NCBI GenBank assembly: GCA_001768235.1
Contig: MENK01000014.1
Coordinates: 128,977-192,976, forward strand
From: Bacteroidetes bacterium GWB2_32_14
GTDB taxonomy: Bacteria; Bacteroidota; Bacteroidia; Bacteroidales; UBA12077
Length of the DNA stretch: 64,000 nucleotides
Direction of reading: 5' to 3'
The notes under the pieces are model-generated. The model had not been told where the DNA came from. It ran no database searches and was given only the letters and a program-made list of their open reading frames with translations. Below, one piece after another: positions 45,069 through 54,370 of the stretch (its first letter is position 1; each line of letters starts with the position of its first letter). A program made the translations under genes and the position numbers.

Positions 45069-45851
45069 TTATTTTTGATCGGCATATCTCCACCAGGTTA
45101 TTGTGCCAAGGAACCCGGCCAGGCTGGTTATAATCACGATAAGGTAACTCCCGTAAAACAATTCCATTCCTTCTGTTCCTTCAGGCACTGAAAGCACACC
45201 CGGAACAGCCCACGGGAAATACGGCCCAAGACCCACTAAGGCAATAAATTGGGACATTATAAGCATAAGTATTACAAATGCTAACGCTGCTATTATACCT
45301 CTGCCATAACTTGCAATGAAAGCTACAGGGCTACTTAGCAATATGGTTAAACCTGAAATCAGAATGTATTTAGAAAAAAATTGTGAAAATAACTGATCAG
45401 ACCAACCTGGAATACCAATTAAATATCCGATAGAAATTCCTGCCACTAATATAATCAGCACCAATAATAAACACCATAAAACAACAATGCTAAACTTAGC
45501 AGTTACAATCGCTGTACGAGATACAGGCAAGCAAAGAATATTTGTAATAGTCCGGTCGATATATTCGCGACCAAAAACCCAGCTTGTTACAAAACCGAAT
45601 CCGATAAGTCCAATAGTAGCTACTAACTGATTCAGCATCGTTAAATACCCTTCCCAGTTATTTTCGCCAAATAGTTTGGCTTTTGCTCCAACCAGTCCTA
45701 GTTTTTCTCCAATTTCCGGATGTTGAGCTACAAGCATTAACAACCCCATCATCAGAGGAACGAAAATAAAAAAGACAATGGTAATCCAAAATATTTTCGA
45801 CCTGCGTAATTTCATGCATTCGGTAACTAAAGCTGCTGTAAAATTTTTCAT
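45069..45851 (-). CDS. ABC-2 type transporter permease
   Basis: A 260-residue protein with six predicted membrane segments, starting near residue 20 (IFWITIVFFIFVPLMMGLLML). The segment GREYIDRTITNILCLPVSRTAIV is the amphipathic coupling region found in ABC-2/NatB-like permeases. The start overlaps the ATPase stop by four bases. With the ATPase it forms an exporter of the BcrAB/NatAB kind; the substrate is unknown, but a TetR operator upstream suggests an inducible drug or lipid export role. Confidence 0.88.
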   Translation of the reverse strand: MKNFTAALVTECMKLRRSKIFWITIVFFIFVPLMMGLLMLVAQHPEIGEKLGLVGAKAKLFGENNWEGYLTMLNQLVATIGLIGFGFVTSWVFGREYIDRTITNILCLPVSRTAIVTAKFSIVVLWCLLLVLIILVAGISIGYLIGIPGWSDQLFSQFFSKYILISGLTILLSSPVAFIASYGRGIIAALAFVILMLIMSQFIALVGLGPYFPWAVPGVLSVPEGTEGMELFYGSYLIVIITSLAGFLGTITWWRYADQK

Positions 45852-46771
45852 TTTATACCTCCATTCATCTCAATTGTTCTTAAAAAATACGATTCCAGAT
45901 TCTCCTCATCAACTTTTAACAAGCTTGGCGGACATCCGGCATTTACCAAAATTGTCGCAATTTGTTCCGGATGCTCAATGGCTCTACTGTCATCAAGATG
46001 GATTATTCCATTTTGAGCTACAGGATTTGAAAATCCATTTTGCAGGATGATTTTTCCTGCCAACTCCAAATCTCTCGCTCCAATCAACAATTGCTTTTTA
46101 CATAAAATATCCAGTTGATCTGCATCAAATTCCTGCACCATTTTACCCTGATGAATGATCCCGATACGTGTTGCAAATCGTGAAATTTCGCCAAGTATGT
46201 GGCTCGAAATAAACACAGTTACCCCGTGGTTTTTAGCCAAATTGCTTAGCATTTCACGAATCTCAAAAATACCGGCAGGATCGAGTCCATTTGTAGGTTC
46301 ATCTAAAATAAGTATTTCGGGATTGTGAATTAACGCATAAGCTAATCCAAGCCGTTGAGCATTTCCAAGCGACAGGTTTTTTGCTTTCCGGTTTGCATAA
46401 GCCCCCAGCTGCAATTTATCGATAATGTCATCAACCGGTTTCTTACCTGAAATAAATCGTAAACGACGTATTATTTCGAGGTTCTCGCGAACAGTAAGGT
46501 TTGGGTACGAGTACGGAATCTCAACCAAGTAACCAATCTTTTTAAATAACTCATTGTGGTTTGCATGTACCTTTTCGTTTAATATAAATGCATTCCCGGA
46601 AGTTGGCTTTATTAAACCAAGAAGCATTCGAATGGTTGTTGTTTTTCCCGCCCCATTCAATCCGAGAAATCCATAGATTTCACCTTTTCTAACATTCAGG
46701 TTAATTTCCGAAACTGCTTTCACATCGCTGTAACTCTTCGATAAATTAACCGTTCTGATAACATTTTGCAT
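45848..46771 (-). CDS. ABC transporter ATP-binding protein (BcrA/NatA-like)
   Basis: A 307-residue ATPase with Walker A GLNGAGKTT, Q-loop region VEIPYSYPNLTVRENL, signature LSLGNAQRLGLAYAL and Walker B ILILDEPTNGLDP. The C-terminal 90 residues form the extra domain of the DrrA/BcrA group. It pairs with the overlapping ABC-2 permease. A perfect TetR-type palindrome lies about 105 bases upstream of its start. Confidence 0.92.
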   Translation of the reverse strand: MQNVIRTVNLSKSYSDVKAVSEINLNVRKGEIYGFLGLNGAGKTTTIRMLLGLIKPTSGNAFILNEKVHANHNELFKKIGYLVEIPYSYPNLTVRENLEIIRRLRFISGKKPVDDIIDKLQLGAYANRKAKNLSLGNAQRLGLAYALIHNPEILILDEPTNGLDPAGIFEIREMLSNLAKNHGVTVFISSHILGEISRFATRIGIIHQGKMVQEFDADQLDILCKKQLLIGARDLELAGKIILQNGFSNPVAQNGIIHLDDSRAIEHPEQIATILVNAGCPPSLLKVDEENLESYFLRTIEMNGGIK

Positions 46772-46876
46772 ATTTTTCTTAAATTAGTTCGACTAGAATC
46801 CTTTTGGAGTTACTTTTCCCCAGGGTTTAACCCGTTATTTATTTTCTTTAATTTAAATTATTCTCATCAATTTTAT

Positions 46877-46890
46877 ACCGAACGTTCGGT
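46877..46890. promoter_or_regulatory. TetR operator before the ABC transporter operon
   Basis: ACCGAACGTTCGGT is a perfect 14-bp palindrome between the tetR stop and the ABC ATPase start. A related palindrome lies at the tetR start. Confidence 0.8.
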
Positions 46891-46910
46891 TTGTTGTTGT
46901 ATAAAAAAAC

Positions 46911-47513
46911 TCACGCTTTCAGGTTGCTGTAAATAGAATCAAAAGCATTGAGTAAACTGGTTTCGTAACTCGTATTTTGATCGCTGTTAACAAACCTGAT
47001 AAAAACCCCGTCGGTGCAATACAAAAACAAATTTGCAATTTGTTCATCAGACGAAACGGTTTTTATCTCGCCTGTTTCTTTCGCGTGTTTTATTACTTTT
47101 ACCCATGCATCAATATCCTTGTTATGCTGTTCCAATTCGAATTTTAAAAATTCGGGAAAGCGGCCAACAGCTTCAAACATGATCAGGAAAAAATTTACCG
47201 AAACCTTCCCATCCTTTGAAACCCCAACCAATTCGTACATTTTATGAAATGTAATGCGCATGTATTCGACATAGTGATTGTAAAACGTTTTTAGAGAATC
47301 CCCTGGAAAACGTGTATAATCAATAGCCCCACTCGAGAAAAACAAGTTTACTATTTCTTTATACAGTTCTTCTTTGCTGGTAAAATAATGATAAAACGCT
47401 CCTTTTGAAAGGCCTGTTTTTTCAACTATCTCTTTCATGGTTACATCTTTATAACTCATCTGCAAAAAGAGCTTTAAAGATGTCCTGAGTATATGTTCTT
47501 TTGTTTCATTCAT
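46911..47513 (-). CDS. TetR/AcrR-family transcriptional regulator
   Basis: The track start at 47537 would put the first eight codons across an operator, so the ATG at 47513 (MNETKEHIL) is preferred, giving 200 residues. The N-terminal HTH is VTMKEIVEKTGLSKGAFYHYF, the canonical TetR pattern; the rest is a helical ligand-binding and dimer domain. It is upstream of, and on the same strand as, an ABC exporter. Related 14-bp palindromes at its own start and before the exporter indicate it represses both. Confidence 0.95.
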   Translation of the reverse strand: MNETKEHILRTSLKLFLQMSYKDVTMKEIVEKTGLSKGAFYHYFTSKEELYKEIVNLFFSSGAIDYTRFPGDSLKTFYNHYVEYMRITFHKMYELVGVSKDGKVSVNFFLIMFEAVGRFPEFLKFELEQHNKDIDAWVKVIKHAKETGEIKTVSSDEQIANLFLYCTDGVFIRFVNSDQNTSYETSLLNAFDSIYSNLKA

Positions 47514-47517
47514 ACAA

Positions 47518-47531
47518 ACCGACCGTTTGGT
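47518..47531. promoter_or_regulatory. TetR operator at the tetR start
   Basis: ACCGACCGTTTGGT is a near-palindrome that matches the ACCGAACGTTCGGT site at all but two positions, with its nearest base five bases from the tetR start codon and just downstream of the promoter element. Confidence 0.75.
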
Positions 47532-47534
47532 ATG

Positions 47535-47562
47535 CAAATATAGGTAAGTTTTTTTAATACAA
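47535..47562 (-). promoter_or_regulatory. Candidate tetR promoter
   Basis: On the minus strand TTG (47562-47560) is followed after 17 bases by TATATTTG (47542-47535), a good fit to the Bacteroidota -33/-7 arrangement. The operator lies immediately downstream, so bound TetR would block transcription start. Confidence 0.6.
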
Positions 47563-47611
47563 GAAAGAAACTAAAAAAAAATATTTACAGGATTAAATTA
47601 CAAGAAAAAAG

Positions 47612-48370
47612 CTATTCCTGTTTTATACCTATAACTATAAATTCCTTCGATTTTTCATTTAGTTCATTTCCCCGATAATCACCCAGAATTTTATAGTGTT
47701 TAAAACGCGAACGTTCAATTAAATGTTCCAGCTCGTACCTGAAAAAGAACCGTAACGGGAACTTCCAATCTTCGTGCATTACCCTGTTGTTTTCGTCCCA
47801 TTCGAGCCTGAAATGAATATTTATCAACTGATTTATTAAATCCGGCCTGGTAGAAACGATTCGTTTCAGCTTTTTACCGGGTTCATATTCCCCGTCAAAA
47901 TCGGTATGATTGTGCAGCCCGGTAAGTAATTGTTTTAAATCGGGAATAAACGTGTCGAATATAAACCTGCCACCAGGAGCTAAATGTTTGTACACATTGT
48001 TCAACGCTTCCAATTGTTCTGATTTTTCCAAAACATGCATCATAACCCGGAATGGGGCAATAATAAGGTCGAACTGGAAATCAAAATTGAAATCTGTTAT
48101 ACTTTGTACGCTAATTCTGCGATGTTCCTTCTCGTCCAGTTTCCCAAGTAAGACACCAACCATAGTTTCGCTAATGTCAATTCCATAAATATCTGCACCT
48201 GTATTCAACGCATCGGTAAAAAAGCGGCCGGTACCCACTCCTATTTCCAGAACTTTTCCTTTAGTTTGTTTTATCTCGTTCAGATGAAAATTATTATCGA
48301 CACCATCACGCAGTTGATGATACATGGTATCGTAGAACCTTGCAAAGTTTATCGGGTATTCGTGCGACAT
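47612..48370 (-). CDS. Class I SAM-dependent methyltransferase
   Basis: A 252-residue methyltransferase with SAM motif VLEIGVGTGRFFTDAL, YGIDISETMV and DLIIAPFRVMMHVLEKSEQLEALNNV, followed by a strand-rich C-terminal half (RVMHEDWKFPLRFFFRYELE) often seen in methyltransferases of small molecules. The substrate is unknown. It is on the same strand as tetR but separated by a short gap and probably has its own promoter. Confidence 0.85.
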   Translation of the reverse strand: MSHEYPINFARFYDTMYHQLRDGVDNNFHLNEIKQTKGKVLEIGVGTGRFFTDALNTGADIYGIDISETMVGVLLGKLDEKEHRRISVQSITDFNFDFQFDLIIAPFRVMMHVLEKSEQLEALNNVYKHLAPGGRFIFDTFIPDLKQLLTGLHNHTDFDGEYEPGKKLKRIVSTRPDLINQLINIHFRLEWDENNRVMHEDWKFPLRFFFRYELEHLIERSRFKHYKILGDYRGNELNEKSKEFIVIGIKQE

Positions 48371-48404
48371 CGTTTTTTATACTATATATTTTTTTAAATT
48401 TTCT

Positions 48405-48710
48405 TTATATTTCATAATCTACAGCAGCTCTCAAATCTCTGACTTTTGCAACCCATTCGGCAACTTTTTTATGCTCGGGATGGATTTGGTATGTTTTCAT
48501 TTCCTCGTAGTTTTCGAAAAACATATCCAGCACCAGATCGTAGTTTGAATATTCCGATGAATCCATATTTATACCTACCTCCATCTCTTTTATTTCAGGT
48601 ATTTTTATTTTCAGGTCTTCAAGTTTTTCCTTCATCAATTCCGCGTTCTCCCCTCGGGATTTTCCCTCGGCAAAATCTTTGAGTTTCCACATTACAATAT
48701 GATGCAGCAT
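48405..48710 (-). CDS. Dabb-domain stress-responsive alpha/beta-barrel protein
   Basis: A 101-residue Dabb protein: MLHHIVMWKLKDFAEG at the N-terminus, EMEVGINMDSS, YDLVLDMFFENYEEMKTYQIHPEHKKV at the C-terminal half. The ferredoxin-like dimeric barrel serves in some small enzymes and stress proteins; the role is not defined here. The length is typical. Confidence 0.92.
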   Translation of the reverse strand: MLHHIVMWKLKDFAEGKSRGENAELMKEKLEDLKIKIPEIKEMEVGINMDSSEYSNYDLVLDMFFENYEEMKTYQIHPEHKKVAEWVAKVRDLRAAVDYEI

Positions 48711-48752
48711 ATTTTAAGGAGTTAAGTTACTAATCTGTATGTAAATTCAGCC

Positions 48753-49469
48753 CTATAATGAATTGTTTATTGCCCGTTTAAAAATCTTACTCATCATTAT
48801 GCCAGCTATTATTAGTGCCATCCAATCGATTGCAATTACAGCCACTTCGAAACGGTACTCGCGGTTTATTCCAAATTTCAACGAAACAATAAGTAAAGAA
48901 ATAACCATGAGAATAAAGCTAATTATAAAAACCCGGCGTATTGAATTTTCCATCCTGCCGGATTTTGAAAAAGCAAAAGCCATAAACAGAAACGACAAAC
49001 TCATCATGATGTACCCGATATCTTCAAGGGCAATAAATAACCCGTGCGAATTGAACTGGGTTAACAGGGCTATTCCATCGGTTTCGCCAAGCAAAAGGCT
49101 CTGCTGAACCACCGAAACCTGAACAAAGTAATCAACAACCAGTATGCTAGTTGAAATAACAGCAAACAATACAGCTGCCTGGCTAAATATCTTTCTTTGT
49201 TCGTTTATATAATTATGAATGCTAATCATAAATACCAGGTAACTCAAAGTTAAGACTATGGCCGGGTACATCCAGTAATAATCCCTGGGAAAACGCGAAA
49301 TAATATCGGCATAAGGGTATTCGTAACAATTACCTGCACAAAAAGGGCCGGACAGGGGTGGCGTACAAATGGCTATTCCAAAAGTAATTAGAATAAGTAC
49401 TATTGTCAGAATTGAAGTATAATATCCAAACCTGGAATTAATAACTTCTTTGCCTGGTTGATTTTTCAT
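48753..49469 (-). CDS. Integral membrane protein, unrecognised
   Basis: A 238-residue protein with about seven predicted membrane segments, beginning YTSILTIVLILITFGIAICT and ending IAIDWMALIIAGIMMSKIF. A short loop after the first segment has two cysteines (GPFCAGNCYEYPY). I do not recognise a family, though the topology recalls DUF4386-like proteins. It starts eight bases after the methyltransferase-like gene stops. Confidence 0.75.
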   Translation of the reverse strand: MKNQPGKEVINSRFGYYTSILTIVLILITFGIAICTPPLSGPFCAGNCYEYPYADIISRFPRDYYWMYPAIVLTLSYLVFMISIHNYINEQRKIFSQAAVLFAVISTSILVVDYFVQVSVVQQSLLLGETDGIALLTQFNSHGLFIALEDIGYIMMSLSFLFMAFAFSKSGRMENSIRRVFIISFILMVISLLIVSLKFGINREYRFEVAVIAIDWMALIIAGIMMSKIFKRAINNSL

Positions 49470-49477
49470 ATTCTGGT

Positions 49478-50386
49478 TTATTTTAATCGTTCGATAATTA
49501 CTGATTTAAATTCATAATTCCCAATATTTCCATGAGCTAATTTGTATTTATTTATATCTAAATAGCTTTCAATAAACGAGATACCCGGGGCGTAATAAAA
49601 TTTCCCGCCAATTTTCAAGGACTGTAAAATATCCATATATGTTTTTGCATAGTTTATAAAATCGCCATCGTTCCTAAAATGGTGATGTTTAAAATGGTTT
49701 GTAAACCCAAGGTTGCTGATTATTGTTCCCCATTTATCTGATCCAAAATCATAATCGAACCAGTCGGAACGGGTAAGAAATGGTTTCTCAAATGCAAAAC
49801 GGTCAAATCCACAGGCTTCAAACCCAAGTTCACGAAAATAATACACCAGGTTGCCCTGCTTTCCACATCCAACATCCAATACCGGTTCAATGAGTCGCGT
49901 GATATCAATCTGAAGAAGTTCTACCTGCAACCCGGCACTGTACTCTGAACAAGCTACCGGCTCTATGTTCTCATTTTTGCCCGAGTATATTTTCTCTGCA
50001 AATGAATTGGTTTCGCGTAGCCAGCGGGTTAAATTTTCATAATGTATCCTTGAAACTGAATCAGCCGGATAGGAATAGTTTTTAATGTTCATGAACAATT
50101 CAGCGTAAATTGTTCGCAATCTTTCTCGTGCTTGTTTATCGAAGCTATAGTATTGATTCACCCTGCAAAACTCATCGAGTGCCCTGTTTGTAATGTAATC
50201 TATCAATATATTTTCTGAAACCTTATCTATTTCTCCTATTTGCTCAATTGCACGTATCGTTTCCGGAATAAACTTCAACGAATCCTGAATTCCATCAGAA
50301 AAGATATTTTTCCCTTTATTCGATTGAAACTGTTTATCAATATTTTCAAGAAACTTTTTCAAAATATCGGGTTTTATTAAAAACAA
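49478..50386 (-). CDS. Methyltransferase-like protein with SAM-binding motif
   Basis: A 302-residue protein. The N-terminal 130 residues are helical and unassigned. The C-terminal half has a Rossmann methyltransferase pattern: PVLDVGCGKQGNLVYYF, acidic strand CGFDRFA, and GTIISNLGFTNHFKHHH as a possible motif IV region, then LKIGGKFYYAPG. It may be an enzyme or a degenerate methyltransferase. It is followed after eight bases by the seven-helix membrane protein gene. Confidence 0.75.
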   Translation of the reverse strand: MFLIKPDILKKFLENIDKQFQSNKGKNIFSDGIQDSLKFIPETIRAIEQIGEIDKVSENILIDYITNRALDEFCRVNQYYSFDKQARERLRTIYAELFMNIKNYSYPADSVSRIHYENLTRWLRETNSFAEKIYSGKNENIEPVACSEYSAGLQVELLQIDITRLIEPVLDVGCGKQGNLVYYFRELGFEACGFDRFAFEKPFLTRSDWFDYDFGSDKWGTIISNLGFTNHFKHHHFRNDGDFINYAKTYMDILQSLKIGGKFYYAPGISFIESYLDINKYKLAHGNIGNYEFKSVIIERLK

Positions 50387-50430
50387 ATATCAGAAATACT
50401 TTTATGCAGTTAAAGGTAAAAAAAATTCAG

Positions 50431-50943
50431 CTATTTTCCTTTATTAAACAGTTTATCTACCGGGCAACCCATCTCCTTTTGCCTGCAATATTTACAGGCA
50501 AAGTTACCACGAATAAAACCATTACCAAATGTAGATAAAACGATTAGAAGTATTACACCAATTAAATATTTTATATCAAAATGAATAATTAGTAAAACTA
50601 TACCTGTAACAAATGGAATTAATGAAACCAGCATATCAGGTATCATTTCATTCCAGGTCATTTCGTGTAAACAAAATTGTGAGATATCTCCTTTTTTAAA
50701 AAACCACGAGCTTATTTTCCCGTTTCCAAATCCACATATCTTTCCCCAATAAAAACAATTGGTACAATGATTCTTAACCAGCCTGTATTCCAAAACCAAA
50801 ATATAGGCTAAATAGATAATTGCAGCAATCCATCCTAACCTGAACATGATTGCAAAACCCAGCCCGCATATTGATAAAGATAGCAGGTTAGACAGCAGCA
50901 CGATCCACAACGGGAAGTTGTCATATTTTTCAGATTGTTCCAT
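50431..50943 (-). CDS. Cysteine-containing membrane protein, unrecognised
   Basis: A 170-residue protein with an N-terminal membrane block (about residues 12-50), a cysteine-containing loop (HCTNCFYWGKICGFGNGK), another membrane block near 110-135, and a C-terminal tail CKYCRQKEMGCPVDKLF. The paired CxxC patterns suggest metal or disulfide chemistry at the membrane surface. I know no family name. No close partners are visible. Confidence 0.7.
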   Translation of the reverse strand: MEQSEKYDNFPLWIVLLSNLLSLSICGLGFAIMFRLGWIAAIIYLAYILVLEYRLVKNHCTNCFYWGKICGFGNGKISSWFFKKGDISQFCLHEMTWNEMIPDMLVSLIPFVTGIVLLIIHFDIKYLIGVILLIVLSTFGNGFIRGNFACKYCRQKEMGCPVDKLFNKGK

Positions 50944-50969
50944 AATGCCCGGTTTGTGTTTGTTTGCTT

Positions 50970-51329
50970 TTATTCTGTTGGTATTGGCAAGTGATGTTGC
51001 CGGAGGAAAGAGAGTTTATCCCAGTATCCGCGCTGGAATTTTATTTTGCCATCAACAACATGAAAAAACCCGCATCCCCTGAGGCCGAGTGGATCTTTCC
51101 ATTCCAGGACAGCCCACTCCCCGTCTTCAAAAATATGTTCCACGATACAAACCATGTCGGCCATGGCAAATTCGTTTGTAAACATTTCCGTTATTGCCTT
51201 TTTACCAACAACCGGCTCGTTGGCTACCTGGTGATTTATGGCATCATCGTGATAAAGTTCAGCCAATCCGTTTATGTCTTTTTTGTTGAACAATTCAACA
51301 AACTTTTGCACGATTTCCTTAGGTTCCAT
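50970..51329 (-). CDS. SnoaL/NTF2-like protein
   Basis: A 119-residue NTF2-like protein: KFVELFNKKDINGLAELYHDDAINHQ, then FTNEFAMADMVCIVEHIF and EWAVLEWKDPLGLRGCGFFHVVDGKI. The pattern is the standard cone-shaped fold of SnoaL-like proteins, which bind or isomerise small molecules. No signal peptide is visible. The substrate is unknown. Confidence 0.88.
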   Translation of the reverse strand: MEPKEIVQKFVELFNKKDINGLAELYHDDAINHQVANEPVVGKKAITEMFTNEFAMADMVCIVEHIFEDGEWAVLEWKDPLGLRGCGFFHVVDGKIKFQRGYWDKLSFLRQHHLPIPTE

Positions 51330-51365
51330 GGGTTTATTTTTAATTAGAGCCTTAGGCGTAAAAAG

Positions 51366-51620
51366 TCAGTTGCCCGCCTTCAGGTTTTTTTCGTATTCTT
51401 CAACAATTAATTTCGCGTTTTCATAATCCGCGTTTGAAATAAAAATTTTTATCGGGCTGGCACCCCCCGGCGATGTCCACCAGGGGGTTAATGTACCAAG
51501 AATTCCATCTTTCAAAAACGCTTTAATGCCTGCATTTTCCAACAAACTCTTGACAATAGCTGTTTGCCATGTTGTTCCGGCAAAAATTTCAATTATTTCA
51601 ACTTCTTTACCCGTGCTCAT
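51366..51620 (-). CDS. DUF2007-domain protein
   Basis: An 84-residue protein with the DUF2007 pattern: VEIIEIFAGTTWQTAIVKSLLENAGIKAF, then ASPIKIFISNADYENAKLIVEEYE. Such domains are found in putative signal-transducing or binding proteins and their role is unknown. The Trp-Trp-rich middle (TPWWTSPGG) is typical. Confidence 0.85.
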   Translation of the reverse strand: MSTGKEVEIIEIFAGTTWQTAIVKSLLENAGIKAFLKDGILGTLTPWWTSPGGASPIKIFISNADYENAKLIVEEYEKNLKAGN

Positions 51621-51690
51621 GGATATTTTTTTTAATTATCGCTTTCGACAAACAGGGAGTTTAACAATCAGTTATAAATTTAGATGATAT

Positions 51691-53088
51691 TTATTTCAAA
51701 TTCAAAAATTTCTTTGCATTAGTAAATGCTATTCGCGTGAATTCCTTGTCAGGAAATACCCTGTTGAAATTGCCCAGGTAAATATTTAAAGAATCGGTAT
51801 ATAGCAAATCGAGATAAAAATCGGAACCGTAAAGGATTTTACTTTTCACATAATCCGACGCGTTTTTATAATACATATCGTAAAATGATTGCAAGCCGAT
51901 TTCATCTTTACTTGGGTCGTTCAGGTTGCACCAGCACGATAAATCGGTATGCATATTCGGGTATTTCGGATTACCAATCATGCTGTAAATTTTTTTCTGC
52001 CAGTCGGCATTCCCGTTTCCAAAATGGGCCAGGTTTAATTTAAGCGTCGGGTATTTTTCCATTACTTTTTCCCAAATATCGGGATGATTAAATTTTGTAG
52101 CCCTCTCCTGCACCCAGCCTGTAGAAAAAGCTTTGCTTAAACTCACCGGGCCATGCACTTCTTTTACCCCATTATCGTAAATTAATCCATCTATTTCCAC
52201 GCTGCCAAGCGGTGTGGCAAAACCACCAAACGAGTGGTGTGCAGTAATCGGGATGTTATGCTGAACACAAAAATCGTACAACCCGCCCGGTTTCATTAAA
52301 TCGGTATCGGCTGGCGAATACCCGTTTGGGGCATACAGCTTTACCCCGCAAAATATGTTTTCTGCATATATTTCGTTTATGAATTTATCAATAATACCTT
52401 CTCTCCGCGGGTCGATAGCAATAAACGGATATACATCGTCAGGATGGGTTGCTTTAAGCTGGGAAATATCTTTTAATTGAATATCGTAATTGGTAACAAG
52501 CGATACCATCAGGTTCTGGCTTGCCATTTTTTCATCTTTGAAAAGGTCAAGCTCTGCTTCCAGTTCCTTGCTTAGCTTTTGTAATTCGGCCAAATCACCG
52601 TGATCGTGGTTTAACCTGTCGGCCATTTTCATACCCGAAATAATAATCATTGCTTCCTGGATAAACGACTTATTGCTTGCATGCAATTCGTCAACAATTC
52701 GTTGGTATTCTGCAACGATAAGGTTCTGGTGCGACATAAAATCTACGCTACCCCCGGTACGTTCGGCAACAAAAACACATTCCAGGTCGAACATAAGCGG
52801 GGCAACCTTAAAACTTACCCCATAGCTGCTTTCCATTTTTGCCAGGATATCCTCTTCCGAACCCGAGAACCCTGTTTTAAGAAAATTCAGGATACGCCTT
52901 AACATTTGTATTTTCCCGCGTACGCGTTCAAAAATATTTTCTTTTGCAGCCAAAGTTTTCTGAGCGGCTTTGTCTTTTTCCTGTTCTTTAGGGAAACCAA
53001 AAATGATTTCGAATAATAAACGCAGGTTAATCGTTTCTTTGCCTGTAAACAAATGGCAATGACTGTCGTAATTGGTAATGTTTTGCAT
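51691..53088 (-). CDS. Amidohydrolase-2-like TIM-barrel protein
   Basis: A 465-residue protein with an N-terminal metal motif HCHLF (NYDSHCHLF), later PITAHHSFGG, LNLAHFGNG and LYGSDFYLDLLY, which are the metal- and catalytic-residue positions of amidohydrolase-2 (ACMSD/resorcylate decarboxylase-like) enzymes. The insert between residues 20 and 130 is long and charged. The reaction (hydrolysis or decarboxylation) is unknown. The gene stands alone. Confidence 0.82.
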   Translation of the reverse strand: MQNITNYDSHCHLFTGKETINLRLLFEIIFGFPKEQEKDKAAQKTLAAKENIFERVRGKIQMLRRILNFLKTGFSGSEEDILAKMESSYGVSFKVAPLMFDLECVFVAERTGGSVDFMSHQNLIVAEYQRIVDELHASNKSFIQEAMIIISGMKMADRLNHDHGDLAELQKLSKELEAELDLFKDEKMASQNLMVSLVTNYDIQLKDISQLKATHPDDVYPFIAIDPRREGIIDKFINEIYAENIFCGVKLYAPNGYSPADTDLMKPGGLYDFCVQHNIPITAHHSFGGFATPLGSVEIDGLIYDNGVKEVHGPVSLSKAFSTGWVQERATKFNHPDIWEKVMEKYPTLKLNLAHFGNGNADWQKKIYSMIGNPKYPNMHTDLSCWCNLNDPSKDEIGLQSFYDMYYKNASDYVKSKILYGSDFYLDLLYTDSLNIYLGNFNRVFPDKEFTRIAFTNAKKFLNLK

Positions 53089-53331
53089 GGTTAATGAATT
53101 CGTTTGATTTTAGATTTATAATAGTTATTAGTACATTCTTTTTTAAATACAGTAGGACGTTTATTTATTTTTTATTTAATGCATTAGTAAAAGCCCATAA
53201 TGGTTGACGGGATTGTGCGTGTGGGATTACGTGGCGATTCCCTGTCAGTTTACACCGACTTTTTTTACGAGCCACAAACATTCGAAAACATCTGAAACCC
53301 TTATTGACTATGAGCCGATATTAGCACACGT

Positions 53332-53949
53332 TTATTTTATCATATTATTAATCATTTCAATTATTAATGGAGTAGCAGCATTTCCAACAACTCCCTCCAA
53401 TATGCTCCTAACAGTCTTCAAAGATTCTGTCAGAATGATATTTTTTGGTTTTGGTGATTTAATCTGAGATTTAAGTGTCTCTATTTCGGAAACTAATTCA
53501 TCAAACATCAATCTATCAAGTATAATTTGCTCTTTAATATTCTCAATCTCGTTAATTATCTTTTTTAAGTCTTCTGTCTTATCAGCACTAAAATTAATTG
53601 TTTGAGTCGAATAACTTGACCCTTGTTGGATCGCTGAGTTATTCATATTCTCTATGTGTATCACATTCATAGGTAGAAAATGTTGAGTTGGAAAATCTGG
53701 ATTTGATTGAACTTCTTCAATTTCAATTATCCCATAATGTGTAATCGCAATTCCTCCACCTAATGCTTTGGGTTCTATTAATCCCTCGCCAATCAGATAA
53801 TCAACTACATTATGTATTTTTCCTCTATCAAATCCCAATTCATCTCCTAATTTCCACATATTTATCATATATGCTGAATTACCATCTGTAGTGTCATATA
53901 GTTTTTGTAAGAACAAAAATCTATCTTTCTTTTTATCTTCTATACTCAT
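53332..53949 (-). CDS. Winged-helix/coiled-coil protein, unrecognised
   Basis: A 205-residue protein. Residues about 10-75 look like a winged helix (LGDELGFDRGKIHNVVDYLI), followed by a short polar strand segment ENMNNSAIQQGSSYSTQT, a coiled coil (about 120-165) and a C-terminal segment (LEGVVGNAATPLIIEMI). This architecture (sensor-like HTH, Asn/Gln-rich strand, coiled coil, hydrophobic tail) recurs, to my recollection, in small variable bacterial genes near defence loci, but I cannot name a family. It is in the AT-rich accessory block. Confidence 0.65.
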   Translation of the reverse strand: MSIEDKKKDRFLFLQKLYDTTDGNSAYMINMWKLGDELGFDRGKIHNVVDYLIGEGLIEPKALGGGIAITHYGIIEIEEVQSNPDFPTQHFLPMNVIHIENMNNSAIQQGSSYSTQTINFSADKTEDLKKIINEIENIKEQIILDRLMFDELVSEIETLKSQIKSPKPKNIILTESLKTVRSILEGVVGNAATPLIIEMINNMIK

Positions 53950-54040
53950 TGGTTGTTTTTATTAAATGGGTGCTAACATGTGTTACGCACTCTCATTGTT
54001 CTAAAAAACTAATGTTCTTAATAGGATCAATATTTCCAAT

Positions 54041-54370
54041 TTATTTGTGTCGCAAGCAATCTCCAAAACCATCAAAAGCATCTTTTACTTCTCCATCGGA
54101 ACTTGCTCTACCCAGATTAACTTCTAAGTTCCTAAAACATTTAGATAGTCTAAATCTAATTTGAATTGCTACATCTGTCGTCAGTTTATCATCAAAAATA
54201 TCTTTAAACTCTTTTGCTTCCGGCAATTTTTCAATCATTACGGAAGCATATTCTTTTTTTGTCATTAAAATTGATGCCGCTATCAAAGGATATTCTTTTA
54301 CCACTGATTTCCATTGACTGGCAATTTCTTTTTCCAAAAACCCTTTTAAATTGACTTCTTTTGTTTTCAT
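54041..54370 (-). CDS. Helical protein of unknown function
   Basis: A 109-residue largely helical protein (NLKGFLEKEIASQWKSVVKE, then AASILMTKKEYASVMIEKL) with one cysteine-containing tail (FGDCLRHK). No domain recognised. Clean start after an AT-rich leader. It is separated from its neighbours by 90 and 200 bases, like cassette genes. Confidence 0.6.
   Translation of the reverse strand: MKTKEVNLKGFLEKEIASQWKSVVKEYPLIAASILMTKKEYASVMIEKLPEAKEFKDIFDDKLTTDVAIQIRFRLSKCFRNLEVNLGRASSDGEVKDAFDGFGDCLRHK

Noticed and set aside
53204-53467. 87-residue plus-strand ORF before the amidohydrolase
   Set aside because: Overlaps the well-formed end of the 205-residue gene on the opposite strand and lacks any motif; the upstream part is non-coding.
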